Shown here piece after piece: positions 1-7,216 of a stretch of 19,029 bases of DNA. Source of the stretch: Geobacter sp. UBA5608 (GTDB lineage: Bacteria; Desulfobacterota; Desulfuromonadia; Geobacterales; Pseudopelobacteraceae); contig DIKW01000118.1 in NCBI GenBank assembly GCA_002424705.1, positions 1,222-20,250 of the forward strand, written 5' to 3'. Position numbers and translations under genes: made by a program. The number at the start of each line of letters is the position of its first letter. Position 1 is the stretch's first letter. Below the pieces are notes generated by a model. It was given only the letters and a program-made list of their open reading frames with translations, did no database searches and was not told the DNA's origin.

Positions 1-1420
1 ACAGCAGCAGGCTGGCATCCATGGAATCCCCCTCGAATGAGGCCACGAAGGACTGTTTTTCCTCGTTCCAACCCCGTCGGTAGATCTCCATGTACATACG
101 GTCGGCATGTTCACGCCAGTAGTCGGCCCGTTCGCGCAGTGCGAGCCGTTCGGCGATCAGGGCCAGGCGGTCGCAGGCGGCCCAGCACATCACACTGGAA
201 AAGGTATGCACCCGGGCGCTGCCGCGCAGCTCCCACAGGCCGGCATCGGGTTGGTCATAGACCTGCAGGGCGCTCTCTCCCAGCGGCTCCAGCCGCTGGA
301 AAAGGGCCAGATCGCCGCAGCGCAGCAGGCGGCGGTCAAAAAAGATATGAGTTACCGCCAGGATGGCCGAGCCGTAGACGTCGTGCTGCACCTGTTCAAA
401 GGCTTGGTTGCCCTTGCGTACCGGCCCCATGCCCCGGTAGCCGGGCAGGGTATCCACCATCAGCTCTTCAAGGTGGGCCTTGCCGTCGATAGCGTAGACC
501 GGCTGCAGGCGACCGGCAGGGGCGCTGGCGGAAAGGTTTGCCAGATATCCTAGGTAGCGTTCCATGGTCTTGGTGGCCCCCAGGCGGTTTAAGGCGTTGA
601 CCACAAAGTAGGAATCCCGCAGCCAGCAGAAACGGTAGTCCCAGTTGCGCACCGTGTTGGCGGCCTCGGGGATCGAGGTGGTCATGGCGGCAATGATGGC
701 GCCGGTGTCGTCGAAGGTGTTCAGCTTGAGGGTGATGGCGGCCCGGATCACTTCATCCTGCCACTCAAAGGGGATACCCAGATCCCGCACCCATTCGTGC
801 CAGTAGGAAACGGTCTCGTCCAGAAAACGGCGGGCCAGATCGGTGATGTTGCTGGGGATGGTCTCATCGGCCCCGAAGATCAGGGTCACGCTGTCGTCCA
901 GAAAGAAGGGGCGTTCTTCCAGCAGCATGGTCAGCGAGGCATCGGTGGTCAGACGCAGCACCCAGTCCGGGGTGACATAGCGCACATGGTGACTGCCGTA
1001 GGTGAAGGGGCAGCGCTCGCGGCCGTAGTCGCTGGCAGGGCGCACGGCCAGGCGGATGCGGGGCGTGCCCTGCAGGCGACGAATCTGTCTGATCAGCATC
1101 ACTGGGGTAAACATCCGGCCGAACTGGCGGAAGCGGGGGGCAAAGTCGGTCACTTCCACCACCGCGCCGCTGGCGTCGGTCAGGCGGGTCACCAGTATGG
1201 CGGTGTTGGGCAGGTAGAACTGTTCGCTGCTGATCTGTTCCACCAGCTCAACACTGCAGTAGCCGAAACCGTCCTGATCAGTGTGTTCTCTGAGCAGTGA
1301 ACAGAACATCGGATCGCCGTCGAAACGAGGCAGACAACACCAGACGATCTCTGCCTGCTCGTCAATCAGGGCGCCGATGGCGCCGTTGCCGATCAAGCCT
1401 AGGTCAAGCGAGTTATGCAC
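1..1420 (-). CDS. Glycoside hydrolase family 15 (glucoamylase/trehalase-like), 3' end beyond window
   Basis: Cytoplasmic inverting alpha-glucosidase-type enzyme. The first 473 residues are visible and the C-terminus lies beyond the left edge; GH15 proteins of this type usually run to about 600 residues. The N-terminus (HNSLDLGLIGNGAIGALID) is the beta-rich N-terminal domain typical of bacterial GH15 trehalase/glucoamylase-like proteins. The catalytic barrel starts near residue 230 and carries the family signature NWDYRFCWLRD at 259-269. The chosen start is GTG at 1420, because AAAGGAG lies 6 nt upstream and no ATG is nearby. No signal peptide is seen. The GTG overlaps the mrpG stop by 8 nt, so the gene looks translationally coupled to the Mrp operon. 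Substrate (trehalose, maltodextrin or another alpha-glucoside) cannot be decided, and the distal catalytic glutamate is outside the window. Confidence 0.93.
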   Translation of the reverse strand, partial: MHNSLDLGLIGNGAIGALIDEQAEIVWCCLPRFDGDPMFCSLLREHTDQDGFGYCSVELVEQISSEQFYLPNTAILVTRLTDASGAVVEVTDFAPRFRQFGRMFTPVMLIRQIRRLQGTPRIRLAVRPASDYGRERCPFTYGSHHVRYVTPDWVLRLTTDASLTMLLEERPFFLDDSVTLIFGADETIPSNITDLARRFLDETVSYWHEWVRDLGIPFEWQDEVIRAAITLKLNTFDDTGAIIAAMTTSIPEAANTVRNWDYRFCWLRDSYFVVNALNRLGATKTMERYLGYLANLSASAPAGRLQPVYAIDGKAHLEELMVDTLPGYRGMGPVRKGNQAFEQVQHDVYGSAILAVTHIFFDRRLLRCGDLALFQRLEPLGESALQVYDQPDAGLWELRGSARVHTFSSVMCWAACDRLALIAERLALRERADYWREHADRMYMEIYRRGWNEEKQSFVASFEGDSMDASLLL

Positions 1421-1838
1421 TGCGGTCTCCTTTCGTTGCGTCATCAGCATTGACGTCAGGAACCGTGCTGGACAGCTCTTCGGGCCGCTCATGCTGCTTG
1501 CACCATTCTCCAGCCCCTCCCAGTTCATCCCGTACGCTTTTGGCCCAGAGCGGTTCGCCGCAGAAATAGGCCGCACGGCCAAGCATATGGGCTGCCACCG
1601 GCGCGGTCAGCAGGGTAAAGGCGATGATGGCCAGCACCTTGCCGGTCACTGCCGTGGTGCCAAAGAAGAGTGCCACGGCGCTCAGGATGAAGCTGGCCCC
1701 CAGGGTGGACGCCTTGGATGAGGCGGATAGCCGCATGTAGATGTCCGGCATCCGCACCACACCGATGGCAGCCACCAGGGCAAAAAAGGTGCCGCCCAGC
1801 AGCAACAGGGCGATCAGGGCAATCAGGGCGTCACGCAT
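1413..1838 (-). CDS. mrpG: Mrp Na+/H+ antiporter subunit G (MnhG/PhaG)
   Basis: Small membrane subunit of the seven-subunit Mrp cation/proton antiporter. It has about three transmembrane segments (roughly residues 4-28, 38-58 and 63-85). The segment GVVRMPDIYMRLSASSKAST is the characteristic MnhG motif. The start is ATG at 1838, preceded by GGAGGAG a few nt upstream and overlapping the end of mrpF by 8 nt; an in-frame ATG 27 nt further upstream lies inside mrpF and is less likely. At 141 aa it is longer than many MrpG proteins (about 110-125 aa). The extra length is a hydrophilic, charged C-terminal tail of about 35-40 residues after the last membrane segment. The stop codon overlaps the GTG start of the GH15 gene by 8 nt. 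Confidence 0.93.
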   Translation of the reverse strand: MRDALIALIALLLLGGTFFALVAAIGVVRMPDIYMRLSASSKASTLGASFILSAVALFFGTTAVTGKVLAIIAFTLLTAPVAAHMLGRAAYFCGEPLWAKSVRDELGGAGEWCKQHERPEELSSTVPDVNADDATKGDRSA

Positions 1839-2103
1839 TGCTCCTCCGGTGCAGGTAGTAGGCAAAGGCCACCGTACCCAGAAAGGTGATCATGGCCAGC
1901 ACCACAGCGGCGTCCAGATAGGATGGCTCATTGCTGGCAATGGAGTAGACCGCCGAAATGGCGATGATGAAGGTGGCCATCAGGTCCAGGGCCACCACCC
2001 GATCCGGCAGGCTGGGGCCGCGCACCACCCGGATAAAGGTGATCAGTAGGCCCAGTCCCAAGAGGGGCAGAATGACCCAGGTGACAAAAGCGGTCAGACT
2101 CAT
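1831..2103 (-). CDS. mrpF: Mrp Na+/H+ antiporter subunit F (MnhF/PhaF)
   Basis: 90-aa membrane subunit of the Mrp antiporter with three predicted helices (about residues 5-26, 37-55 and 62-84). The motif GPSLPDRVVALDLMATF (29-45) between helices 1 and 2 is diagnostic for MrpF and includes conserved acidic residues D34 and D40. The start ATG overlaps the mrpE stop in an ATGA junction, and the end overlaps mrpG by 8 nt, so translation of E, F and G should be coupled. Length is normal for the family. Confidence 0.96.
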   Translation of the reverse strand: MSLTAFVTWVILPLLGLGLLITFIRVVRGPSLPDRVVALDLMATFIIAISAVYSIASNEPSYLDAAVVLAMITFLGTVAFAYYLHRRSNA

Positions 2104-2573
2104 AGGATGATCTCCTGGATACGCTGTTCGAAGCCTTGCTTGATCTCCCGCACCAGCTGGTCCGGATCGTCGATGTACATGGCATGCACGTACAGCGTCC
2201 GCCGGTCTTCGCTGACGTGCAGGCTCAAGGTGCCGGGCGTCAGGGTGATGCAGGTGGCCAAAAGGGTGATCTGCAGATCGGTTTCCAGCTCCAGGGGGAC
2301 CGCAACGATGCCCGGCACCATATAGTCATGGGGCGTCAGCACATCAAAGGCCACCCGCAGGTTGGCCACCACCATCTCTTTGATAAAGAACGGAATAAAA
2401 CTGGCGATGGCCAGCAGACGGCGGTGGTAGGCCGCAGTCTGGCGGTCGCGACGACCGATCCAGATCACGAAAAAGCCGAACAGGAAGCCGGTGATAAAAC
2501 CGCCGGCATCAAAGGAGTCGCTCAGGGCCATCCAGGCCAGTGCCAGCAGGATATTGGCCAGAAAAGCGGTCAT
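2100..2573 (-). CDS. mrpE: Mrp Na+/H+ antiporter subunit E (MnhE/PhaE)
   Basis: 157-aa Mrp subunit. Two hydrophobic segments near the N-terminus (about residues 2-40) are followed by a cytoplasmic domain of mixed character, as in other MnhE proteins. Family features include the WMALSDSFDAGGFITGFLFG region at about 14-33, the stretch LETDLQITLLATCITLTPGT with its ITLTPGT core, and the following HVSEDRRTLYVHAMYIDD. The start is ATG at 2573, which gives a 4-nt ATGA overlap with the mrpD stop; a longer frame from 2642 would run 69 nt into mrpD and is rejected. The 3' end overlaps mrpF by 4 nt. Confidence 0.95.
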   Translation of the reverse strand: MTAFLANILLALAWMALSDSFDAGGFITGFLFGFFVIWIGRRDRQTAAYHRRLLAIASFIPFFIKEMVVANLRVAFDVLTPHDYMVPGIVAVPLELETDLQITLLATCITLTPGTLSLHVSEDRRTLYVHAMYIDDPDQLVREIKQGFEQRIQEIIL

Positions 2574-4069
2574 GGCAGCGTCCCCAGTACGGCGGTGATA
2601 TAGGACGAGGGGTTCAGTATCTGTTCGGCTGCTGAGTGACATAGCCTGAACAGCGGCTCCGGCAATAGTCCCAGCACCAGGCTGAACAGGGCCAGCAGCA
2701 GGGTAGGGGCCAGCAGCTGGTGGCGGCGGTGCGGCGGTAGATACTGCAGCTTGGCAGCAGTTTCAGGCGCCGGTTTCCAGTAGATATGTATCCAGGCATT
2801 GGTCAGGTAGTAGAGGGTTAAGACACTGACCCCCAGGGCGACGGCCACCATCAGATACTGTCCGCTCTGCAGGCCGGCCTGTATCAGGGCCAGTTTGCCC
2901 CAGAAGCCGGACAAGGGCGGAATGCCGGCCACCGACAGGGCCGGCACCAGGAACAGGGCTGCCAGCAGCGGGTAACGACGATACAGACCGCCCAGTTCAG
3001 CCAGGCTGCTGCTGCCGGTCAGACGGGCCACCACACCGGTGGTCAGGAACAGGGCCGATTTGGCCGCCATGATATGCAGCATGAAGAAGATGCTGCCGGA
3101 CAGCGCCAGCGCAGTGAACAGACCCAGGCCCATCAGCAGGTAGCCGATCTGGCTGACCACGCAGAAGGCCAGCATCCGCCGCAGCTCCGGCTGGGCCACT
3201 GCACCCAGGGCTCCCAGCAGCATGGTCAGCCCGGCGGCGGCCAGGATCAGCGGCTGTCCTGCCAGTGTTTCCTGAGGAAAGATCAGGGTAAAGACCCGGA
3301 TCAGGACGTAGATGCCCACCTTGGAGAGCAGGGCTGAGAAGATGGTGATTACCGCGATCGGCGGCGTGTGGTAGGAGGCCGGCAACCAGAAGTAGAATGG
3401 AAACACCGCCGCCTTGATGCTGAAGGCACAGAACAGCAGGGCCGCAATCACCGGTATGGTGCCGGTATGGGGCATGCTTTGCAATCTGATGGCCAGATGG
3501 GCCATGTTGAGGGTGCCGGTCACGCCGTACAACAGGCCGATGCCTGCCAGCAGCAGGGCCGAGGCGATCAGGTTCAAGGCCACATACTTGATGGCGCCCT
3601 CCATCTGCTCCCGTTGCCCTCCTAAGGCCAGCAGCACAAAGGAGGCGATCAGCATCACCTCGAACCAGACGTACAGGTTGAACAGGTCGCCGGTCAGAAA
3701 CGAACCGCAGATGCCCAGCAGCAGCACCTGCAGCAGGGGGTGGTAGCCCAGGCTTTCCTGGCGGGTATCTGTATCGGCCAGGGAGTAGACCGTCACGCAC
3801 AAGCCCATCAGGCCGGTAGCCACTATCAACAGGGAGCTCAGCAGGTCCGCCACCAGGGTGATGCCGAAGGGGGCCGGCCAGTTGCCGGCCTGGGCGCTGA
3901 TCACCCCCTGCTGCTGGACCGTAGCCAGCAGCATCAGACCAACTATCAGCAGTGCTGCGCTGCTGCAGACCCCTAAAAGCCGTTGCAGTTTGCGTCGGTT
4001 CCAGGCCAGAAGCCCGGCAATGGCGGTGGCCAGAGGGATCAAAAGCGGTAGAAACAGCATATTGTTCAT
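2570..4069 (-). CDS. mrpD: Mrp Na+/H+ antiporter subunit D (NuoN/NuoM-like)
   Basis: 499-aa polytopic membrane protein related to the proton-pumping ND2/ND4/ND5 subunits of complex I; one of the two large channel subunits of the Mrp antiporter. It has about 14 transmembrane segments. The key charged residues of the antiporter-like fold are present: E137 in YVWFEVMLIASF and K219 in FSIKAAVFPFYFWLP. These fall at the same numbers as the functionally important E137 and K219 described for Bacillus MrpD. The proton-antiporter domain spans roughly residues 125-410. The ATG start overlaps the mrpC stop (ATGA) and the stop overlaps mrpE by 4 nt. Length matches the family (about 490-500 aa). Confidence 0.97.
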   Translation of the reverse strand: MNNMLFLPLLIPLATAIAGLLAWNRRKLQRLLGVCSSAALLIVGLMLLATVQQQGVISAQAGNWPAPFGITLVADLLSSLLIVATGLMGLCVTVYSLADTDTRQESLGYHPLLQVLLLGICGSFLTGDLFNLYVWFEVMLIASFVLLALGGQREQMEGAIKYVALNLIASALLLAGIGLLYGVTGTLNMAHLAIRLQSMPHTGTIPVIAALLFCAFSIKAAVFPFYFWLPASYHTPPIAVITIFSALLSKVGIYVLIRVFTLIFPQETLAGQPLILAAAGLTMLLGALGAVAQPELRRMLAFCVVSQIGYLLMGLGLFTALALSGSIFFMLHIMAAKSALFLTTGVVARLTGSSSLAELGGLYRRYPLLAALFLVPALSVAGIPPLSGFWGKLALIQAGLQSGQYLMVAVALGVSVLTLYYLTNAWIHIYWKPAPETAAKLQYLPPHRRHQLLAPTLLLALFSLVLGLLPEPLFRLCHSAAEQILNPSSYITAVLGTLP

Positions 4070-4461
4070 ACCTCGTCCCCTTGCCCTTCGCGTCCCGTGC
4101 CCCGTGTCGCGAGCCCCTGATTCTCGGTCACCATCACATCCTGATCATCGCTGCCCACGGTCTGGTAGACCCGCTTGATCAGTACCAGGGCAAAGGCCTG
4201 CACCCCGAAGCCGATCACGATGGCGGTCAGGATCAGGGCCTGGGGCACCGGGTCGGCCACCGGCAGCGACGGCAGCGTCGCATCCAGCGGGATGTGTGGC
4301 GGCCGCCCCCTGGTCAGACGGCCCACGGTAAAGATCAGCAGGTTGGCGGCATTACCCAACAGTGCCAGACCGAAGATCATCTTGACGATGCTGCGTCTGA
4401 CCATCAGATACATGCCTGCGGCGTACAGGCCGCCTATCACCACTGCCAGAACCGGTTCCAT
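4066..4461 (-). CDS. mrpC: Mrp Na+/H+ antiporter subunit C (NuoK-like)
   Basis: 131-aa homologue of complex I subunit NuoK and part of the Mrp antiporter. Three transmembrane helices are visible (about residues 3-20, 27-48 and 72-95). The NuoK-like segment IFGLALLGNAANLLIFTVGR and the DPVPQALILTAIVIGFGVQA stretch are typical MnhC motifs. A hydrophilic tail of about 30 residues rich in Gly, Asp and Gln follows the last helix. The start ATG lies 3 nt after the mrpB stop, and the stop overlaps mrpD by 4 nt. Confidence 0.96.
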   Translation of the reverse strand: MEPVLAVVIGGLYAAGMYLMVRRSIVKMIFGLALLGNAANLLIFTVGRLTRGRPPHIPLDATLPSLPVADPVPQALILTAIVIGFGVQAFALVLIKRVYQTVGSDDQDVMVTENQGLATRGTGREGQGDEV

Positions 4462-4464
4462 CTG

Positions 4465-4872
4465 CTACTCCTCCATCAGGGTAAAGATGATCAAGAGCGA
4501 CATGCCGGCCACCAGCAGGTAGACCCCCAGGTCGAACAAGAGCGGTGTGCCGGCATGGCCGATCACCGGCGCCGGCACGCTGCTCCAGAGGGCGGTCAGA
4601 AACGGTAGCCCGACCAGCAGCGGCAGCAGGCCACTGACCAGGGCCACCAGCAGTCCGCTGGCCACCAGGCGCAGCGGATCAACCCGCAGCATGCGGCGCC
4701 CTTCCTTTTCGCCGTGGGCCAGGGTGTACAGGGCAAAGGCCGCCGCTACCACCAATCCGCCCACGAAACCGCCCCCCGGTTCATTGTGCCCCCGCAGCAG
4801 CAGAAACAGGGAAAACAGCAGCATTAACGGCAATAGCAGACGAATTGCGGTTGCCAGGATCACGGAATGCAT
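4465..4872 (-). CDS. mrpB: Mrp Na+/H+ antiporter subunit B (MnhB)
   Basis: 135-aa membrane subunit with four predicted helices. The diagnostic HNEPGGGFVGGL motif sits at residues 29-40, and a second family feature, GTPLLFDLGVYLLVAGMSL, lies near the C-terminus. It is a separate gene here, not fused to MrpA, as in group 1 seven-gene operons. The start codon overlaps the mrpA stop by one base (TGATG), and the stop is 3 nt before the mrpC start. Confidence 0.96.
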   Translation of the reverse strand: MHSVILATAIRLLLPLMLLFSLFLLLRGHNEPGGGFVGGLVVAAAFALYTLAHGEKEGRRMLRVDPLRLVASGLLVALVSGLLPLLVGLPFLTALWSSVPAPVIGHAGTPLLFDLGVYLLVAGMSLLIIFTLMEE

Positions 4873-7103
4873 CAGTCGCTCCCCTCTCCGCCGGAACGGG
4901 GTTTCAGCATGGCGTACACCCCCAGGGCCGCCACCGCCAGTACGGTGATCTCACCCAGTGTGTCCAGGGCGCGGAAATCCACCAGGATCACGTTGACCAC
5001 GTTGCGGCCGTGGCCGGCCGGCAGGCTCTGTTCCAGAAACCAGGTGCTTAACGAAGGCACCAGCGGTTGCGAAATGGCCCGCCAGACCAGCCAGGTCATC
5101 ACCGTGCCGACCCCCAGGGCCACCACCAGATCACGCAGACGCGAGGCGGTGCTGGAGAGCAGGGCAAAGTGGGGCAGCTTGTGCAGCACCAGCACAAACA
5201 GGATGATCGAGAGGGTCTCGATGCAGAACTGGGTCATGGCTAGGTCAGGTGCGCCAAACAGGATGTAGACCAGCGCCACGCCGTAGCCCACCACCCCCAG
5301 CGAGGCCACGGCTGCCAGGCGGGAGCGGGTGATGGTGGCAAACAGGGCGCCGGCCAGGATCACCAGGGCGGTCAGCCACTCGTGCAGACTGCCGTCCGGC
5401 CGGGGCAGCTGCAGATCGTCGTTGCTGCTGGTCATCAGATTGAGCGCCATCAGGGCCACCGCCACGCCGGTCACGGTCATCAAGTAGTAGCGCAGGCGCC
5501 CGCTCTGCAGACGCAGGGTTATGCCTAAGGCCAGCCGGGGCAATCCGATCAGCAGCCAGTCGTAGAGCCGCTCCGTGTCCCAGCCTGCACTCGGTTGGCT
5601 GGGTTGCAGCCGCGCCAGCAGCGGTCTGCGCAGACTGAACAGGGCCAGTCCGGCCCCCAGGGTGGCCAGACTCAACAACAGCACCGGGCTGAAGCCGTGC
5701 CAAAGCCCCAGGCTGAGCGGCAACGGACTGCCGGCCACCTGGGCAGCGGCCGGGGCCATCAGCAGACGACCGGCCGGACCGGGGAACAGGCCGATCAAAA
5801 GCCCCAGCGCGGCTGGCAGCAGCGGTGGCAGCCACAGGCGCAGATCAACTGGATGGGGATGCAGGGTGTCATCCTTGAGCATGCCGTAAAAGGGCAGCCA
5901 ACCGGTCAGCAAGGCGGCGGTGACGGTCAGGCCGTTGCCCAGAAAGGCCACCAGGGTCAGCAGAGTGGCAGCAGTTGGGGCCTGCAGCGTGGCTTCATAG
6001 AACAGCTCCTTGGCGATGAAGCCGGCCAGCGGCACTACCCCAGCCATGGAGAGCGCTGCTAGGCCACTGGCCAGGGCCACCTGCGGCATGGTGCCCGCCA
6101 GGCCCCCCAACCGGTTGATGTCGCGGCTGCCGGCGCCATGGTCAACAGCCCCGGCAGCCAGAAACAGGGCGCTTTTGTAGAGGGCGTGTACGGTTAAGAG
6201 CAGCATGGCGGCCGAGATGGCCAGTGGCGTACCCAACCCCAGCAGCAGGGTCAGCATCCCCAAGGCGCTGACCGTGGTCCAGGCCAGGATTTGTTTCAGG
6301 TCAGAACAGGTAATCGCCCGTACCGCACCCAGCAGCAGGGTGATGCCGCCGATGCCGGTCAGACAGACGAACCAGCTGTCGCTGCCACCCAATACCGGTG
6401 AAAAGCGGGCCAGCAGGAAGACCCCCAGCTTGACCATGGTGGCCGAGTGCAGGTAGGCGCTGACCGGGGTGGGGGCGGCCATGGCGTTGGGCAGCCAGAA
6501 CTGGAACGGGAACTGGGCCGATTTGGTAAAGGCGCCGGCCAACACCAGCAGCAGCATCGGCAGGTAGAGGGCATGGTTGCGTACCTGTTCACCGCTGGCC
6601 AGAATGGTTGTCAGTTCCAGGCTTCCGGCCACCTGTCCCAGCAGGATGATACCGCCCAACAGGGCCAGGCCACCAGCGCCGGTCACCAGCAGGGCCTGCA
6701 GGGCCGCCTTGCGGGAGGCCTGCGATTGATAGTCAAAGCCGATCAGCACAAAGGAACAGAGGCTGGTCAGCTCCCAGAACACGAACAGGGTGATCAGATC
6801 GCCGGCCAGCACCGTGCCCAGCATGGCTGCCATAAAGGCCAGAATGAAAGCATAAAAGCGGTCCAGATGAGGATCATCATGCAGGTAGGACGAGGCGTAC
6901 AGCAGTACCAGCGCCCCGATGCCGCTGATCAGCAAGGCAAACAGCAGGCCCAGGCCATCCAGCCGCAGTGAGAGCGTAATGCCGAGGGTTGGCAGCCAAG
7001 CGAGGCTGCTCTGCAACACCTGGCCGTCAGCCACCGCGCCGATCTGCAGGGCAAACCAGATAAACAGGCCGCACGGTATGGAAAGCAATGCCGCTATACG
7101 CAT
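4872..7103 (-). CDS. mrpA: Mrp Na+/H+ antiporter subunit A (NuoL-like)
   Basis: 743-aa polytopic protein, first gene of the Mrp operon and the largest subunit. Like NuoL it carries an antiporter-like domain (about 95-390) with E111 in FVFWELTSLCSFVLIGF, K194 in FTKSAQFPFQFWLP and K225 in YLHSATMVKLGVFLLARF. The C-terminal part holds the MrpA-specific region with DLAMTQFCIETLSIILFVLV and, close to the end, VDFRALDTLGEITVLAVAAL. It is slightly shorter than the roughly 770-800 aa Bacillus proteins. The ATG at 7103 is the first possible start because an in-frame TAA lies 9-7 nt upstream. The nearest Shine-Dalgarno-like sequence (TGGAG) is about 12 nt away, so initiation may be modest. Confidence 0.97.
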   Translation of the reverse strand: MRIAALLSIPCGLFIWFALQIGAVADGQVLQSSLAWLPTLGITLSLRLDGLGLLFALLISGIGALVLLYASSYLHDDPHLDRFYAFILAFMAAMLGTVLAGDLITLFVFWELTSLCSFVLIGFDYQSQASRKAALQALLVTGAGGLALLGGIILLGQVAGSLELTTILASGEQVRNHALYLPMLLLVLAGAFTKSAQFPFQFWLPNAMAAPTPVSAYLHSATMVKLGVFLLARFSPVLGGSDSWFVCLTGIGGITLLLGAVRAITCSDLKQILAWTTVSALGMLTLLLGLGTPLAISAAMLLLTVHALYKSALFLAAGAVDHGAGSRDINRLGGLAGTMPQVALASGLAALSMAGVVPLAGFIAKELFYEATLQAPTAATLLTLVAFLGNGLTVTAALLTGWLPFYGMLKDDTLHPHPVDLRLWLPPLLPAALGLLIGLFPGPAGRLLMAPAAAQVAGSPLPLSLGLWHGFSPVLLLSLATLGAGLALFSLRRPLLARLQPSQPSAGWDTERLYDWLLIGLPRLALGITLRLQSGRLRYYLMTVTGVAVALMALNLMTSSNDDLQLPRPDGSLHEWLTALVILAGALFATITRSRLAAVASLGVVGYGVALVYILFGAPDLAMTQFCIETLSIILFVLVLHKLPHFALLSSTASRLRDLVVALGVGTVMTWLVWRAISQPLVPSLSTWFLEQSLPAGHGRNVVNVILVDFRALDTLGEITVLAVAALGVYAMLKPRSGGEGSD

Positions 7104-7127
7104 GGTTGATTAATACTCCAGAAATAG

Positions 7128-7152
7128 CTACGGGGAAGCAGCTTCCCCGTAG
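7128..7152 (-). terminator. Hairpin between nhaD copy 1 and mrpA
   Basis: Perfect inverted repeat CTACGGGGAAGC / GCTTCCCCGTAG around a single central base, effectively a 10-bp stem with a 5-nt loop. It lies about 65 nt after the stop of the upstream nhaD. On the minus strand it is followed only by CTATTTCT, a weak U-tract, so termination may be partial. It also falls at or just after the predicted start of an mrp transcript and could act as a 5' leader structure. Confidence 0.6.
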
Positions 7153-7154
7153 TC

Positions 7155-7182
7155 AGTATACCCAATACTGGGCTTAAGGCAA
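7155..7182 (-). promoter_or_regulatory. Candidate sigma70-type promoter for the mrp operon
   Basis: On the minus strand, TTGCCT (7182-7177) is followed after 16 nt by TATACT (7160-7155), a near-consensus -10. Transcription would start around 7148, about 45 nt before mrpA. A 6-bp inverted repeat, CAGTAT-N5-ATACTG (7154-7170), overlaps the -10 and could be an operator. Predicted by eye only. Confidence 0.4.
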
Positions 7183-7216
7183 GCCAGACCGGGATTTTGC
7201 TCGTTGTATCAGGAGG

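Noticed and set aside
2574..2642. Longer N-terminus for MrpE starting at 2642
   Set aside because: It would overlap mrpD by 73 nt and add 23 hydrophilic residues not seen in MrpE; the ATGA overlap start at 2573 fits the operon pattern.
5245..5835. Minus-strand frame overlapping mrpA in another phase
   Set aside because: Arg/Gly/Pro/Ala-rich low-complexity shadow of mrpA with no recognisable features.
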